From Carnobacterium viridans (GTDB lineage: Bacteria; Bacillota; Bacilli; Lactobacillales; Carnobacteriaceae): DNA of 64,000 bases. Below the pieces are notes generated by a model that was not told where the DNA came from, ran no database searches, and saw only the letters and a list, made by a program, of their open reading frames with translations. How positions within the stretch are numbered: position 1 is the stretch's first letter; each line of letters begins with the position of its first letter. Below, piece by piece: positions 27,371 to 38,200 of this stretch. The position numbers and the translations under genes are program-made. The stretch is from positions 992,001-1,056,000 of the forward strand of contig NZ_FNJW01000008.1 of NCBI RefSeq assembly GCF_900102725.1. The letters are read 5' to 3'.

Positions 27371-27402
27371 AACCGTTCAGTTAAACTGAACGGTTTTTTC
27401 CT
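27371..27402. terminator. Bidirectional terminator after ansA
   Basis: AACCGTTCAGTT with AACTGAACGGTT and T-run. Confidence 0.92.
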
Positions 27403-27410
27403 TTTTTTAG

Positions 27411-28163
27411 TTACTCAATTGTTTTCCATTCAATACTGGCTTCACAATTTGTAACTCCTTCAGCCACTATACGATGGGCTGTGGTCATGTCGTTGTCTGT
27501 ATTTTTTGTAGCGCTCATTTCACTGTGAATCAGTTGTCCATAATGAACTTCTTTTTCAAACTTGATTGTCATACGTTTTATTTCATGCGTTGTGAGAAAC
27601 TCAAGATTTAATGTATCTATGGCCCACTCAATGTATTTAGAGTTGTTTACATGTCGGTTGCTATCAATGTCTAAGTATCTTACACGGTATTCTTTAGAGA
27701 TCATATTTTCTTCATCGACTTTTATTGGCTTTGGACTGCGCACCAATTTCTTGGTAAATTCGGCTTCGTACGGTGCTACAATCTCATCTGGTACACGCGC
27801 CATCTTACGTTCTTTCACATTCATCAAAGCAAATGTGCTATTAACCGTCACACATAAATTGCCTTTTGTATCATATACTTTAAATATTCGGTAACAAAAC
27901 AATTTATTGTAAGAGGTAGCTTGGGTTGTAATAGTGATTGTTTCATAAAAAGCCGGCATACGTTCAACTTTCACTTCATACTGAAGGATGATCCATGCTA
28001 ACCCTTTCTCAGCTAAAACTTCGTCCCCTACTCCTAATAAATGGCTTTGCTCACCAGATACGTGAAGCATAATATTTAACAGCATAGAAAGTGTCATTTT
28101 TTGAGTTGTATCACACTCGTAATATTTAATTTGGTGCTCTTTTTCGTATATTTTCCCGCTCAT
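27411..28163 (-). CDS. Acyl-ACP thioesterase (FatA/FatB family)
   Basis: Releases fatty acids from acyl carrier protein. The 250-residue protein is built of two hot-dog domains: N-terminal YECDTTQKMTLSMLLNIMLHVSGEQS and C-terminal VRYLDIDSNRHVNNSKYIEWAID, which carries the conserved Asn-His pair. It is the usual bacterial form seen in lactic acid bacteria. No clear AGGAGG upstream; AAAAGGAAATGAGG lies before the ATG. Confidence 0.88.
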   Translation of the reverse strand: MSGKIYEKEHQIKYYECDTTQKMTLSMLLNIMLHVSGEQSHLLGVGDEVLAEKGLAWIILQYEVKVERMPAFYETITITTQATSYNKLFCYRIFKVYDTKGNLCVTVNSTFALMNVKERKMARVPDEIVAPYEAEFTKKLVRSPKPIKVDEENMISKEYRVRYLDIDSNRHVNNSKYIEWAIDTLNLEFLTTHEIKRMTIKFEKEVHYGQLIHSEMSATKNTDNDMTTAHRIVAEGVTNCEASIEWKTIE

Positions 28164-28288
28164 TCAAAGTCCTCATTTCCTTTTAACATTCTCCTTTAAG
28201 GATAGCACATTTTTATTAAAAACACCTGAAAAATAAGGCATTCATTACCATTTTCGCTTCAACCTATTTTAAACATTGGAATTTTGAG

Positions 28289-28330
28289 CTAGAAAAAAGA
28301 GACTAAAAAAACTTAGTCCCTCCTTTTTAC
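28289..28330 (-). terminator. Weak terminator candidate after the ABC exporter pair
   Basis: GACTAA/TTAGTC arms around an A-rich loop (28301-28319). T-rich on the minus strand but with a short stem. Confidence 0.45.
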
Positions 28331-28387
28331 ATTATTGGCTTTTTCGGTATTTTATTCGTTCATTTACTTGTGGATACACTTACCTTA

Positions 28388-30169
28388 TTACATCTTTTTC
28401 AACAATTCAGCTTGAGTTGAATACAACTGGTAATACAATCCTTTTTCAGCCATTAACGCATCATGGCTACCTGATTCTTGAATTTTCTTATTTGCAATAT
28501 AAAAAATACGCGAACTGTTTTTTATTGTTGACAGCCTATGTGCAATAATAAATGCTGTTCTGCCTTCCAATAAGCGATCTAAACCTTCTTGCAACAAGAT
28601 TTCTGTTTGGGTATCAATACTGGAAGTGGCTTCATCTAATATGAGTACTTTAGGATCAGCTAGCAAGGTACGAGCAAATGAAATCAACTGTCTTTGTCCA
28701 GCAGATAATGTGCTGCCGCGTTCCTTGACAACGGTACGATAGCCATCTTTCAAAGCAATGATAAAGTCATGTGCTCGGACGATTTTTGCAGCACGTATGA
28801 TTTCTTCTTCAGTAGCGTCTAACTTACCAAAACGAATATTTTCCAGAATGGTTCCAGAAAAGATAAATGTCTCTTGGAGCATCACGCCTATTTCATTTCT
28901 TAATGAATTTAAGGTTACTTTTCGAATATCGATCCCATCTACTAAAATTTCACCAGAATCTATATCGTAAAAACGAGTCATTAAATTAATAATAGTCGAT
29001 TTACCAGCGCCAGTCGGACCAACTAGCGCAATAGTCTCTCCAGAACGAACTTGGAACGAAAGATCTTCAAAGATTGGTTGGTCCTTTTTATACCCGAATG
29101 TTACATCATTAAACACAACATATCCTTGGATAGGAGGCAATTCAAAGGCATTCGGTTCATCTTGAATTTCTGGTTCAATGTCCAGTAATTCAAAAATACG
29201 TTCCAAGTAAACCATACCCGTTACTAGACTGTTATAAAAATTACCAATATTGATCATGGGATTCCAAAAGTTATTAACATAACCAATAAAGGCAATCAAT
29301 ATACCGGTAGATACATCTATTCCTAGTCCATTTAATCCAACAAAATAAATAATTGAAATGGTTAGAGTAGCAATGTTTTGAATAAATGGCGCAAGCAAAA
29401 ATTGAATTTTCACTGCATGCATCCAAGATGATCGCTGATCTTCACTCACTTCTGAAAAAATATCTCTATTAACATTTTCTCGCGTAAATGATTGGGTAAC
29501 CTTGATTCCAGCAACACTTTCATGAATATAAGCATTTAATCCTGCTTGTTTGCTACTGACTTCTTCATATGCTTCACGTTGTTTTTTTTGAATCACTAAA
29601 GTTACAACAAATAAAACTGGCAGTAAGATAAAGCTATAAAGCGTTAATCGAACGTCCATGGTAAACATTATCGCTAATGTAACAACTAAACTCATGACGT
29701 CAGATAAGACATTGATTAAACCATTAGACAATAAATCACTTAGCGAATTAATGTAATTTACGACACGGGTAACGATTTTCCCATGAGGACGACTATCAAA
29801 GAAAGAAAATGGTAGCTTTTGCAAATGGACAAAAACATCGGTTCTCATATCCTTTAACACGTTTTGTCCCAATAAAGTGATGTTTCTTATCCGGTATCTT
29901 GAAGACCAGCCGCCAAATAACTGCGCCAACGAAAACAAAATAATGATCCACATCAATTGTGTTGTGTTTTTTGTAGGAATTGTTTCATCAATAACAATAC
30001 TTGTAAAGTAAGGTCCTAAAACTAAAACAACATTCGAAACCAGAATCGCGAAAAAGAGTTTTAAAAATCCACTTTTATATGGTGCAAGATATTTACCGAC
30101 TCTTTTTAATAGGTTCGTATTTTTTACTTGTTTATTCTTTTGTTCAATTGAACTTTCAGTCTGCTCCAT
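28388..30169 (-). CDS. ABC multidrug exporter half-transporter, catalytic subunit (LmrD/BmrD-like)
   Basis: A 593-residue fused membrane/ATPase half transporter: six helices (about 35-320) and an ATPase domain (about 350-590). Walker A GPTGAGKST, Walker B VLILDEATSSID and H-loop FIIAHRLST are canonical, whereas the signature reads LSAGQRQL. The partner gene just upstream overlaps it by 14 bases. Such pairs in lactic acid bacteria form heterodimeric drug or lipid exporters with one degenerate ATP site; the substrate is unknown here. Confidence 0.9.
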   Translation of the reverse strand: MEQTESSIEQKNKQVKNTNLLKRVGKYLAPYKSGFLKLFFAILVSNVVLVLGPYFTSIVIDETIPTKNTTQLMWIIILFSLAQLFGGWSSRYRIRNITLLGQNVLKDMRTDVFVHLQKLPFSFFDSRPHGKIVTRVVNYINSLSDLLSNGLINVLSDVMSLVVTLAIMFTMDVRLTLYSFILLPVLFVVTLVIQKKQREAYEEVSSKQAGLNAYIHESVAGIKVTQSFTRENVNRDIFSEVSEDQRSSWMHAVKIQFLLAPFIQNIATLTISIIYFVGLNGLGIDVSTGILIAFIGYVNNFWNPMINIGNFYNSLVTGMVYLERIFELLDIEPEIQDEPNAFELPPIQGYVVFNDVTFGYKKDQPIFEDLSFQVRSGETIALVGPTGAGKSTIINLMTRFYDIDSGEILVDGIDIRKVTLNSLRNEIGVMLQETFIFSGTILENIRFGKLDATEEEIIRAAKIVRAHDFIIALKDGYRTVVKERGSTLSAGQRQLISFARTLLADPKVLILDEATSSIDTQTEILLQEGLDRLLEGRTAFIIAHRLSTIKNSSRIFYIANKKIQESGSHDALMAEKGLYYQLYSTQAELLKKM

Positions 30170-31916
30170 TTGTTTCTACCTCCTCTTCATCAGATTGCCC
30201 TAATTGTTTCTGATAAATTCTATAGTAATAGCCTTTTTTATCTAGTAGAGAAGCATGATTTCCTCTTTCGATGATTTCTCCTTTAGATAAGATGATAATT
30301 TCATCAGCAGATTTTACAGAGGATATTCGATTAGCAATAATGAAAGTTGTTTTCTCCTTCATTATCTCGCCTAATCCCTGTTGGATTTTTACTTCTGTTT
30401 CCATATCTACAGCAGAAGTTGTATCATCTAAAATTAAAATAGACGGGTCCTTCATCAGCCCTCGTGCTAAAGATATTCTCTGCCGTTGTCCTCCAGATAA
30501 TCCACTACCGCGTTCTCCTAAATACGTATTATACTTTTCAGGCATACCCTGGATAAATGGATCAGCATCTGCTACTCGTGCACTTTTTTGAACACGCTCG
30601 AGATCTGCTCCAGGAGTTCCAAATGAAATATTTTGTTGAATCGAATCGGAGAATAGGAAGACATCTTGCATAACAATTGCAATGTGACTTCTCAACTCTC
30701 TAACATTCCATTTTTTTGCATCTATTCCATCAATCAATACTCTTCCCTCAGTAGGGTCAAAGAAACGTGAGATAAGGTTAACCAAAGTTGATTTACCCGA
30801 ACCTGTCTCTCCTAGAATCCCAATAGTCATACCTGGCTTAGCTTTTAATGAAATATGGCTCAAAACAAGGGTTTCAGGATCATCCGCAAAAGAAAATGAA
30901 ACATCTTGAAATTCAACAATACCTTGAATGGTTTCAGCAGATTCCTTTTCTTCAATAGGAATCATCGGCTTAGCTGCTAACATTTCACGGATTTTATAAG
31001 AAGAAGCAATGAACCGTTGCAAGTCATTCACATACCAACCAACATTACGCATTGGTAAATTTAGCATCCATATAAAACCATTAAACGCAACCAAATCACC
31101 CAAACTCATAGACCCACTGATGACTAAAAATCCACCATATCCTATCGTAATGACTGATAAAAGACCTGCAAGTGTTTCTAATGGTGGTAAATAGGTTCTT
31201 GTTACATTAGCAGAATCCATATTTCGTTGTTTATAGTCTTCGTTATATTGATCAAATTTTTCTTTCTCATAATCTTCTCTTGCAAAAGCTTTAATCACTT
31301 TATTTCCACTAACATTCTCTTCAACCATTGAATTTAATCTCGAAAAACTTTCTCGAATTTCATAGTAAACAGCGTTGGCTTTTCCTGACAACAGAACCGT
31401 TAGTATCCCTATAAAAGGTGTAACAATTAATAATGCCAGCATTAATCGCCATTCTATGAATCCCATTACTATGATTGCTGAGACCAACAACAAAAGATTG
31501 TCTAGAACATTATAAGACAACCATGAAATGGCATGACGAATGGCATCCGTATCTCCAGACATCCGAGCCATAATATCTCCTACGCGTGTATTATTGAAAA
31601 AAGCAAAATCAAGTTCTTGAAGTTTTTTATACAAGGCTTCTCTCATTTGGTAGATAGCGTCTTGCCCTATCTGTTCAAACATAATCTGATACACATACCT
31701 TAATACTGTCCGCAACACTGTTGCGCCGACCATTAAGGCTAACAACGGAACTAAAAGATTGCTTTGTGCATCCACAATGACTCGATCGACAATTTCTCCC
31801 CCAATCAATGGGGAAACAATGTTTAGTACCGCGACAATGACCACCATAACTATTCCCACTAAAGCTTTTACCTTATTTGATTGGATGTACTGTGAAACCC
31901 ACTTAATACTACTCAT
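30156..31916 (-). CDS. ABC multidrug exporter half-transporter, degenerate-site subunit (LmrC/BmrC-like)
   Basis: A 586-residue partner of the following gene. The ATPase domain has Walker A GETGSGKST and signature LSGGQRQR, but Walker B is LILDDTTSAVD (Asp for the catalytic Glu) and the switch His is Asn (FIIANRISS). These changes mark the degenerate site of heterodimeric exporters. The start is the ATG at 31916, nine bases after AGGAGG; the longer frame has no site. First gene of the operon. Confidence 0.9.
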   Translation of the reverse strand: MSSIKWVSQYIQSNKVKALVGIVMVVIVAVLNIVSPLIGGEIVDRVIVDAQSNLLVPLLALMVGATVLRTVLRYVYQIMFEQIGQDAIYQMREALYKKLQELDFAFFNNTRVGDIMARMSGDTDAIRHAISWLSYNVLDNLLLLVSAIIVMGFIEWRLMLALLIVTPFIGILTVLLSGKANAVYYEIRESFSRLNSMVEENVSGNKVIKAFAREDYEKEKFDQYNEDYKQRNMDSANVTRTYLPPLETLAGLLSVITIGYGGFLVISGSMSLGDLVAFNGFIWMLNLPMRNVGWYVNDLQRFIASSYKIREMLAAKPMIPIEEKESAETIQGIVEFQDVSFSFADDPETLVLSHISLKAKPGMTIGILGETGSGKSTLVNLISRFFDPTEGRVLIDGIDAKKWNVRELRSHIAIVMQDVFLFSDSIQQNISFGTPGADLERVQKSARVADADPFIQGMPEKYNTYLGERGSGLSGGQRQRISLARGLMKDPSILILDDTTSAVDMETEVKIQQGLGEIMKEKTTFIIANRISSVKSADEIIILSKGEIIERGNHASLLDKKGYYYRIYQKQLGQSDEEEVETNGAD

Positions 31917-32187
31917 ACAACAATGCCTCCTACTCTTACTTTTCATATACCAATAAGCAAGTATACTTTTCGTACAATTTATTTACTATTCGAGCTTCTA
32001 GTAACTAATTCATTTATTCTTTTCTATTATATTTGATTAGGAATATGAATACACTTATTCTGCTCACTAGTGTCGATTATGTACCTCTATTTTTTTAGTT
32101 GTATCACTATTCATTTACTGTCAAATGACCATTATTAACGAACACAACTAAACTCAAAAAAGTTGCACTGGCTACATCGAAATACGT
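31917..32187. other. Intergenic, no gene seen
   Basis: AT-rich spacer between the GT8 terminator and the exporter genes. It should hold the exporter promoter; AAGTATACTT near 31957 is a short palindrome. I see no open frame with a ribosome site. Confidence 0.5.
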
Positions 32188-32219
32188 AAAAAGGCTGGAA
32201 TAGCATTCCAGCCTTTTTT
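32188..32219 (-). terminator. Terminator after the GT8 genes
   Basis: AAAAAGGCTGGAAT with ATTCCAGCCTTTTTT, perfect stem and T-run. Confidence 0.94.
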
Positions 32220-32245
32220 CCATATAGTTAAATTCATTTGTCTAA

Positions 32246-33094
32246 TTAAAGCAATTTGGTTTCTTTTTCCACTGGGAAGAATGTTTTTTCACGAATATCA
32301 AAATACTGTTCTCTAAACGGATGGTCAGAATCGGCATTCCAAGGTTTAGCATGTCCACAGAAATGAATAACAGCAGGATTTTCTCTTGCCTCATCCCATT
32401 TTAATTGTCCTTGTATGGTTGGGTGTTCTTTTTCCTGCAACATCATATACGTTTGTGCATTCCAACGCGGATCCAGTTCTAACCATCTATCATGTAAGAT
32501 AGCATTTAATGCATCTTGGTCATGAAACCTTAATTTTTCAGGATTATTTTCAATGAAAGCTAAGACTTGTTCAGTTATTCCCTGTTCACGCCATTTTTCT
32601 AAATCCATAACCATAAGACCTGAGTTAAAATAAAGATCTGTTTCGCTCTCAATTCCCATTTTCTCTAATCGATTATGGAACCCAGCATCTTCAACTGCTC
32701 CTAGTAATTGATCTCCTAAATCAACTTTCCAAAGTGCTTCAATATCTTCTAGCGTAATCATATCGCAATCCATATAAATAGCACGCTTAGTTTCTTTTAA
32801 CAGATTCGGTATTGAAATACGGTAGTAAGCCGTTTGTGGAATCCGATCGCTTTCTACTGCTCCTGAAAATTCAGCAGGATCAATTGTGACATAACTGATT
32901 CTTGCATTGTATTCCCCTACTGTGCGATTCAATAAAAATTTTGAACGAAGAGAAATATTATCATCAATCACATAAAAGTGAAAAGTTGTATGTGGTTGTT
33001 TCGTTGTTAATAGTGAAAGAAAGAGTGTTGCCAAGTGTGGTACAAATGCTTCATTGCTCGATGAGACAATTGAGATACTTTTTTGTTCAACCAT
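32246..33094 (-). CDS. Family 8 glycosyltransferase (GspA-like), second of pair
   Basis: A 282-residue GT8 enzyme transferring a sugar from a nucleotide-sugar. It has the N-terminal ISIVSSSNEAFVPHLATLF, the metal-binding DxD as YMDCDMITLED and the C-terminal HFCGHAKPWNADSDHPF block typical of GspA/RfaJ-type proteins. No membrane helix. Related throughout to the next upstream gene, so a tandem duplication. Acceptor unknown; the B. subtilis GspA relative is a general stress protein. Confidence 0.88.
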   Translation of the reverse strand: MVEQKSISIVSSSNEAFVPHLATLFLSLLTTKQPHTTFHFYVIDDNISLRSKFLLNRTVGEYNARISYVTIDPAEFSGAVESDRIPQTAYYRISIPNLLKETKRAIYMDCDMITLEDIEALWKVDLGDQLLGAVEDAGFHNRLEKMGIESETDLYFNSGLMVMDLEKWREQGITEQVLAFIENNPEKLRFHDQDALNAILHDRWLELDPRWNAQTYMMLQEKEHPTIQGQLKWDEARENPAVIHFCGHAKPWNADSDHPFREQYFDIREKTFFPVEKETKLL

Positions 33095-33205
33095 TGGTAA
33101 TTCCTCCTTAAATTTGTTTCGTACTTATCTTGTCTATGGTATCTAAAATGCACAAGACAAGTATCCATTTGTAGAAGAGCAACTCTTCTAATTGCATTAT
33201 TTAGT

Positions 33206-34063
33206 CTAATTAACAGCATCTTTTTTAGTTGCTTCATCATAAAAAGGTGTTTTTTTTAATTCTTCTAAATATTTTTTTGTATACGGATGGTATTCATCAG
33301 AATTCCATGGTTTATCGTGTCCTGTGAAATGTATGATGGATGGTTGATTAACAGCTTCTTTATAAGCTTTAGCGTAATAATCATTCGGTGGTTGATGCCT
33401 TTCAAATACTAAGGAAGTTTGAGCATTCCATTTTGGATGAAGTGCATACCACTTCTCATAAAGAGTTCCGTTCAAGGCATCTTGATCATGATAGATAATC
33501 TTATCTGTTTGTTCTTCAAGAAACGTCAATGTTTTCTCAGTGATTTTTGCCTTCCGCCAATTAGGCAAATCCATTAACAACAGGCCAGAATTAAAGTAGT
33601 AATCTTCTGTTTCAATCCCTAATCTAGGATGCACCAAGGCTTGTCCAGGATCAATTACAGCACCAACAACTTTATCTCCTATATCCGTTTCATATAGTTT
33701 TGAAACATCATCTAATACTAAAACATCACTGTCGATATACAATACTTTTTCATAATGTTTATCTTCTAATAAATCAGGTAATGATATTCTATAGTAAGCT
33801 GTTTGTGTAATGTGGTCGCTCTCCATAACGTTGGCATACAATTCTGAATCCACTTCTAAATAATCAATTGTAGCCGTGTGATTGGAAATACTTTCTTCTA
33901 ATTTTTCTTTACTCTCAGAAGTTATGTGATCATCAATAATGTAAAATGCTACGTCGTAATCACTGGAAAGATTGTCTAAAATTGTTTTTAGAGTGACACT
34001 TAGATAAGGTGCATAGTTATTATCTGCAGCACTTACAATCGGAATTAGTTTTCTTTCTCCCAT
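33206..34063 (-). CDS. Family 8 glycosyltransferase (GspA-like), first of pair
   Basis: A 285-residue GT8 enzyme with IPIVSAADNNYAPYLSVTL, DxD in VLYIDSDVLVLDD and HFTGHDKPWNSDEYHPY. The ATG at 34063 is chosen, nine bases after AAAGGA; a TTG two codons earlier is unlikely. A 111-base gap with GGAGG separates it from the second copy. Confidence 0.88.
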   Translation of the reverse strand: MGERKLIPIVSAADNNYAPYLSVTLKTILDNLSSDYDVAFYIIDDHITSESKEKLEESISNHTATIDYLEVDSELYANVMESDHITQTAYYRISLPDLLEDKHYEKVLYIDSDVLVLDDVSKLYETDIGDKVVGAVIDPGQALVHPRLGIETEDYYFNSGLLLMDLPNWRKAKITEKTLTFLEEQTDKIIYHDQDALNGTLYEKWYALHPKWNAQTSLVFERHQPPNDYYAKAYKEAVNQPSIIHFTGHDKPWNSDEYHPYTKKYLEELKKTPFYDEATKKDAVN

Positions 34064-34403
34064 TTCCAACCATCCTTTCTTTCAATTTATTAAATAAGCA
34101 TGAGTATTTAATTAAGATTTGATTTCTGTCTATACAAAATTCTACCTCTTTATTCTTTCTTTTACAAACGATACGCCTTGATATAACAACGTTTACTTTA
34201 AAAATTTTTAAAAAAGCGTATTCAGCAATCGTTTTCATCCTCCTGTGACATACTTTCTTTGACTTTTAGTTTTTTAATACTATAGAAAAAAATATTTTTC
34301 ATGTATACTAAAAACAAATTCAAAAATACATATTATTCTTTATTTGTAAAATTAGCTTGCCTAATTTGTCACGATAGTAAATGAAAGAGAAGAAGGTCTT
34401 ATA
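34064..34403. promoter_or_regulatory. Divergent intergenic region with predicted promoter
   Basis: AT-rich, no gene. A plus-strand promoter candidate is TTGACT (34259-34264), 16-base spacer, TATAGA (34281-34286); a second -10-like TATACT with TG extension lies near 34304. The GT8 promoter must lie here on the other strand but I cannot place it safely. Confidence 0.4.
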
Positions 34404-34961
34404 ATGAAAATTTACCTTATGTTAACCGATACAAACACTGTTTTTTCAAAAGCTATTAAATTGTACACAAAAGCAACGTATAATCATGCTTCCATTGCTT
34501 TGGAACCTTCATTATTAAAGCCTTACAGTTTTGGTCGTAAGTATGCGCATAACCCTTTTTGGGGTGGTTTTGTAGAAGAAGACTTGTCTCGTCACTATTT
34601 TTCAAGAGCCCAATGTGCTATTTATACATGTGAAGTATCCGAAGAACAATATAAAAATCTCGTTGAATTGCTGTCTTTTTATCATCAGACTAAAGATATT
34701 TACCGCTATAATTTAATTGGTTTAGTTACTTTAGCTTTAAATATTGATTTCGATAGGAACGACTCTTATTTTTGTTCACAATTTGTAGCATCCGTTCTTG
34801 ACGAAAGTGGCATTCATACATTTGAAAAAGAGCCGCATTTTGTTACACCTGAAGATTTAAGTCAACTTTCTATATTTGAACAACTTTATTCGGGTTCGTT
34901 AATGGACTACCTTTTAATGGTTTCTGAAGAACAGACTAAACCTCAGTTATTATTATCATAA
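34404..34961 (+). CDS. Permuted papain-fold (YiiX/YycO-like) putative hydrolase
   Basis: A 185-residue protein that looks like the YiiX/YaeF/YycO group of permuted NlpC/P60-type enzymes: the His comes first (ATYNHASIALEPS) and the Cys late (DSYFCSQFVASVLDESG), reversed from classical papain order. No signal peptide, so probably cytoplasmic. Substrate unknown; relatives are proposed amidases or acyltransferases. GAGAAGAAGG precedes the ATG. Confidence 0.78.
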   Translation: MKIYLMLTDTNTVFSKAIKLYTKATYNHASIALEPSLLKPYSFGRKYAHNPFWGGFVEEDLSRHYFSRAQCAIYTCEVSEEQYKNLVELLSFYHQTKDIYRYNLIGLVTLALNIDFDRNDSYFCSQFVASVLDESGIHTFEKEPHFVTPEDLSQLSIFEQLYSGSLMDYLLMVSEEQTKPQLLLS

Positions 34962-34981
34962 GTCTAATGAAAACAATATGA

Positions 34982-35261
34982 GAGTGGGACAAAAAGCGTT
35001 TAGACCCGAATCTTCTAACGCATACCTTATCTCTAAACGACTAAAGCCGCAAGAGCTAGGGCAACTGGAGAGAATAAGCGTAGTATGGTCATCGACCATC
35101 GAGCATGATATAGAAGCACTTTAAGCTTGCGCCTACGTGTATCATGTCTGTACGTAGCTAAAGCAACTGCAGCCATGACAAAGTGGATGCCGGGTCTGTT
35201 TTGGAGCATGTTTTAAAGTGAATAGTCGTGTATATAAATAAGAGGCTGGGATTTTGTCCCA
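34982..35261. repeat. Structured TGGGACA-type intergenic element
   Basis: A 280-base unit starting GAGTGGGACAAAAAGCG and ending in TTTTGTCCCA, so its ends (TGGGACAAAA, 34985-34994; TTTTGTCCCA, 35252-35261) form an inverted repeat. Internal hairpins include ATGGTC-ATC-GACCAT near 35086-35100 and CTACGT...ACGTAG near 35132-35158. Elements with this start are familiar between genes of Enterococcus and relatives. It is higher in GC than its surroundings and encodes nothing visible. Confidence 0.65.
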
Positions 35262-35271
35262 GCCTCTTATT
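35237..35271. terminator. Strong bidirectional terminator before sbcC
   Basis: 15-base perfect stem AATAAGAGGCTGGGA with TCCCAGCCTCTTATT, loop TTTTG, abutting the sbcC stop codon. Confidence 0.95.
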
Positions 35272-38200
35272 TCAGATTTTTATAGTAGCATGGCTTCCTC
35301 TAGAAGATTTTGTTACTTCAATATGAACGGGTATTCTCGTTTTCAACTCTTCAACATGAGAAATGATTCCTACTAATCGACCACGTTGATTTAATTCAAA
35401 TAATGTTTCAATCGCACTATCTAATGAATCCACGTCTAGCGTTCCAAAACCCTCATCAATGAATAAAGTATCTACACTGACTCCTCCACTATGATTTTGA
35501 ATTACATCACTTAAACCTAAGGCTAGTGCTAAAGACGCTTTAAAACTTTCTCCACCCGATAAGGTTTTAACGCTTCTTTTCATGCCAGTATAATTATCAA
35601 ATACGTCTAGATCCAATCCCTTAGGTCCTGCACCTTTTGTTTTTTCTTTATTGCGGATAAGCGAGTAACGATTAGTCGTCATTTGAGTAAATCGTGTGTT
35701 CGCTGCTTCAATGATTTCTTCAAAATAAATCCCTAAAACATATCGCTCAAATGAAATATAATCTGTTTCTTTTGATCCATTGGCCATTTCAGATAACTCT
35801 TTGTACATTAGGTATTCCTCTTGTTGATCCTTTTTTGCATGATGGTTTAGTTGAATTTGAGAAAGAATCGATTGTACAGTTTTGTTCGTTCCAATCTGTT
35901 CATGTTGTTGTTCTTTCAACAATCTACTTTCACGTTCAATTTCTTGATTATCCAGTGTATACACTTCACAGGATTGAGTGGCGCCTTCTTTTTCAAGCAA
36001 TCTTTTTTGTTCCTTGATATTTGTTTGATTCGTCCATTTCTTCTTATCAAAAGATTCTATTTCTTCTCCCCATTGTTGCTTAGTTTCTTGGTTTACTAAA
36101 TAGCTTTCAAAAGTATCCTCTAAATGGTTTAACGCTAATCGTTGCTTAAATTTTTCTTCCATCTCAGACTCTCGTTCAAGTAGATTCTGTACTTGTTTTA
36201 CTAAAGATTTCGTACTCGTCTGGTACTGGGTCAACATTTTTTCTAGCTGAATTTTCTTTTCTTGAGCTTCAATGTAGTCACTTTCAATTTGTGTGATTTC
36301 ATTTGTTTTTTCTTCAATTTGTTTATGCAAAACTGATAAATCCGTTTCTGTTACAGTTTCATTTAACAACTCAATTTCGATTGTCAATTCATCGATTCGT
36401 TTTTTATTGTATTGAACCAGAGAGTGAAGTTTTTGACTAGTTGCTTCTTTTTCTTTTATTTGAAGTACTTTTTCTTGTTTATTCTTCTCGATTTCCCCTT
36501 CTGTATTTACTCTATTCTGCAAATCAGCTAATTCTGTTGTTAATTGCTGCTGTTGCTTATTTTCATCAGATACTTGGTGTTCAATTTTATTCAATTCTTC
36601 TTGTACGTCATTTTTTCGAATAGCTAAGTTTTCTTCACTAGAATGAATAGCTTTATTTAACCCTTGTAATTCAATAGAGATCCGATCAAACTTCATACTC
36701 GCTTCATTTTTTTGTATTTCCAACTCTTCTAGCATTTCTTTTGAAATCGTGTCTGATGACACTGTCGCAGGAGCGGGGTGATCAAGCGATCCACAAACAG
36801 GACATGCTTTATCTTCTTCTAAATCATTCGCTAGAACACCAGCGATATTTCGATTATAAATCAACCGTTGTTCTTGGTAGTGCCTTTCTATTTGAGTATA
36901 TTGATTTTCTGTTTCTCTAAATTCATTCGCTTTAACTGCTTGTTTTTCTAAAAACACACTGAGCTCAATTAAAGACTCTTGGTGTTTTTTAGTTTCGTAT
37001 TGTCTTTGCTGTAAATGACTTGCTTCGCGCTGTTTCTCCAACATGTCTATTTTTGCCTGCTGGATTTCTTTCAGTTCAAGTTCTTGTTTTTTTAATTGTT
37101 CTTCCACTGTATCGGCTTGGCTTTTCAGTAATTGAATCGCCTGTAGATGTTGTTCATTTTCTTTTTTTAAATCAGCTTGCCTACCATATTTGGCTGCTTG
37201 TTCACTCAGTAATTTTTCTTGTTCTTTCAATTGAATCAATGCTTCTCTCTGATTCGGCAATTGTTGATAAGCTATTTGTAAAGCCATATCATTTTTTCCT
37301 GTTTCATTTATTTGAGCTACTGTTTCAATTAACTTCTGTTGTTCTTCATATTCTTCTTTTTCAATGCCCTCTTTCTCATTAACGATTTTTTCCAGTTGCC
37401 GTTTTACTTCCAAACAATCTTCTGCTTTTTTTGTAAGCGCTAAATTCACACGTTTGGTTTCAATTATTTCTTTACTGTCATCCAATAAATTCTTTTCTTT
37501 TTCTAAAGAATCTACAACAGTTAACAACTCTATTTTTCGTTGATTCCTATGATATTTCTCATCTAATGTTGCGAGTTCTTTTTCAATGACTCCAATTTTT
37601 TTTTGATAACTTTCAACTACATGACCCAATTCCTTTATAATCGTTGGTATATCGAAGTATGCAACAGCTTCATTTAAAATGTCGTTAGAGTGCTCAGGAA
37701 TCATTCCGACAAATTGTTGTAAAGTACTTTCACTTTGGTTGATTTCTTGTTTTAGTTCGCTGGCCTTTTCTTTTAAAATCGATTGAAATTCTTTGATATT
37801 ATCTGTTTGGAAAATATTCCGAAAAATCTTTTCTTTATCTGCACTGTTAGATTCCAACATCTTTTTAAATTCGCCTTGAGGAAGCATAACGATTTGTTTG
37901 AATTGTTCGTACGATAATGACAGCAATTCCTGGATTTCTTTATTTGCTTCATTAATTTTGGTGGTAACTGTGCCATCATGATGAAATTCCACTTCTGAAG
38001 ACCAGTTTTTCAACTTTCCATTTTTGCCAGGTCCCTTTTGTACTGGACTTCTTTTAATAAAATACTTTTTACCCGCTAGTTCAAATTCTAATTCTACAAA
38101 ACAGAGCACTTCATCTGTAGCAAATTGTGATTTAAAGGAATCTTTTCCACGACTTGTTCCGCTCGCATCATCATATAAAGCGTAAGCAATAGCATCGAAT

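Noticed and set aside
34020..34238. 72-codon minus-strand frame before the GT8 gene
   Set aside because: No ribosome site, AT-rich spacer composition and overlaps the GT8 start.
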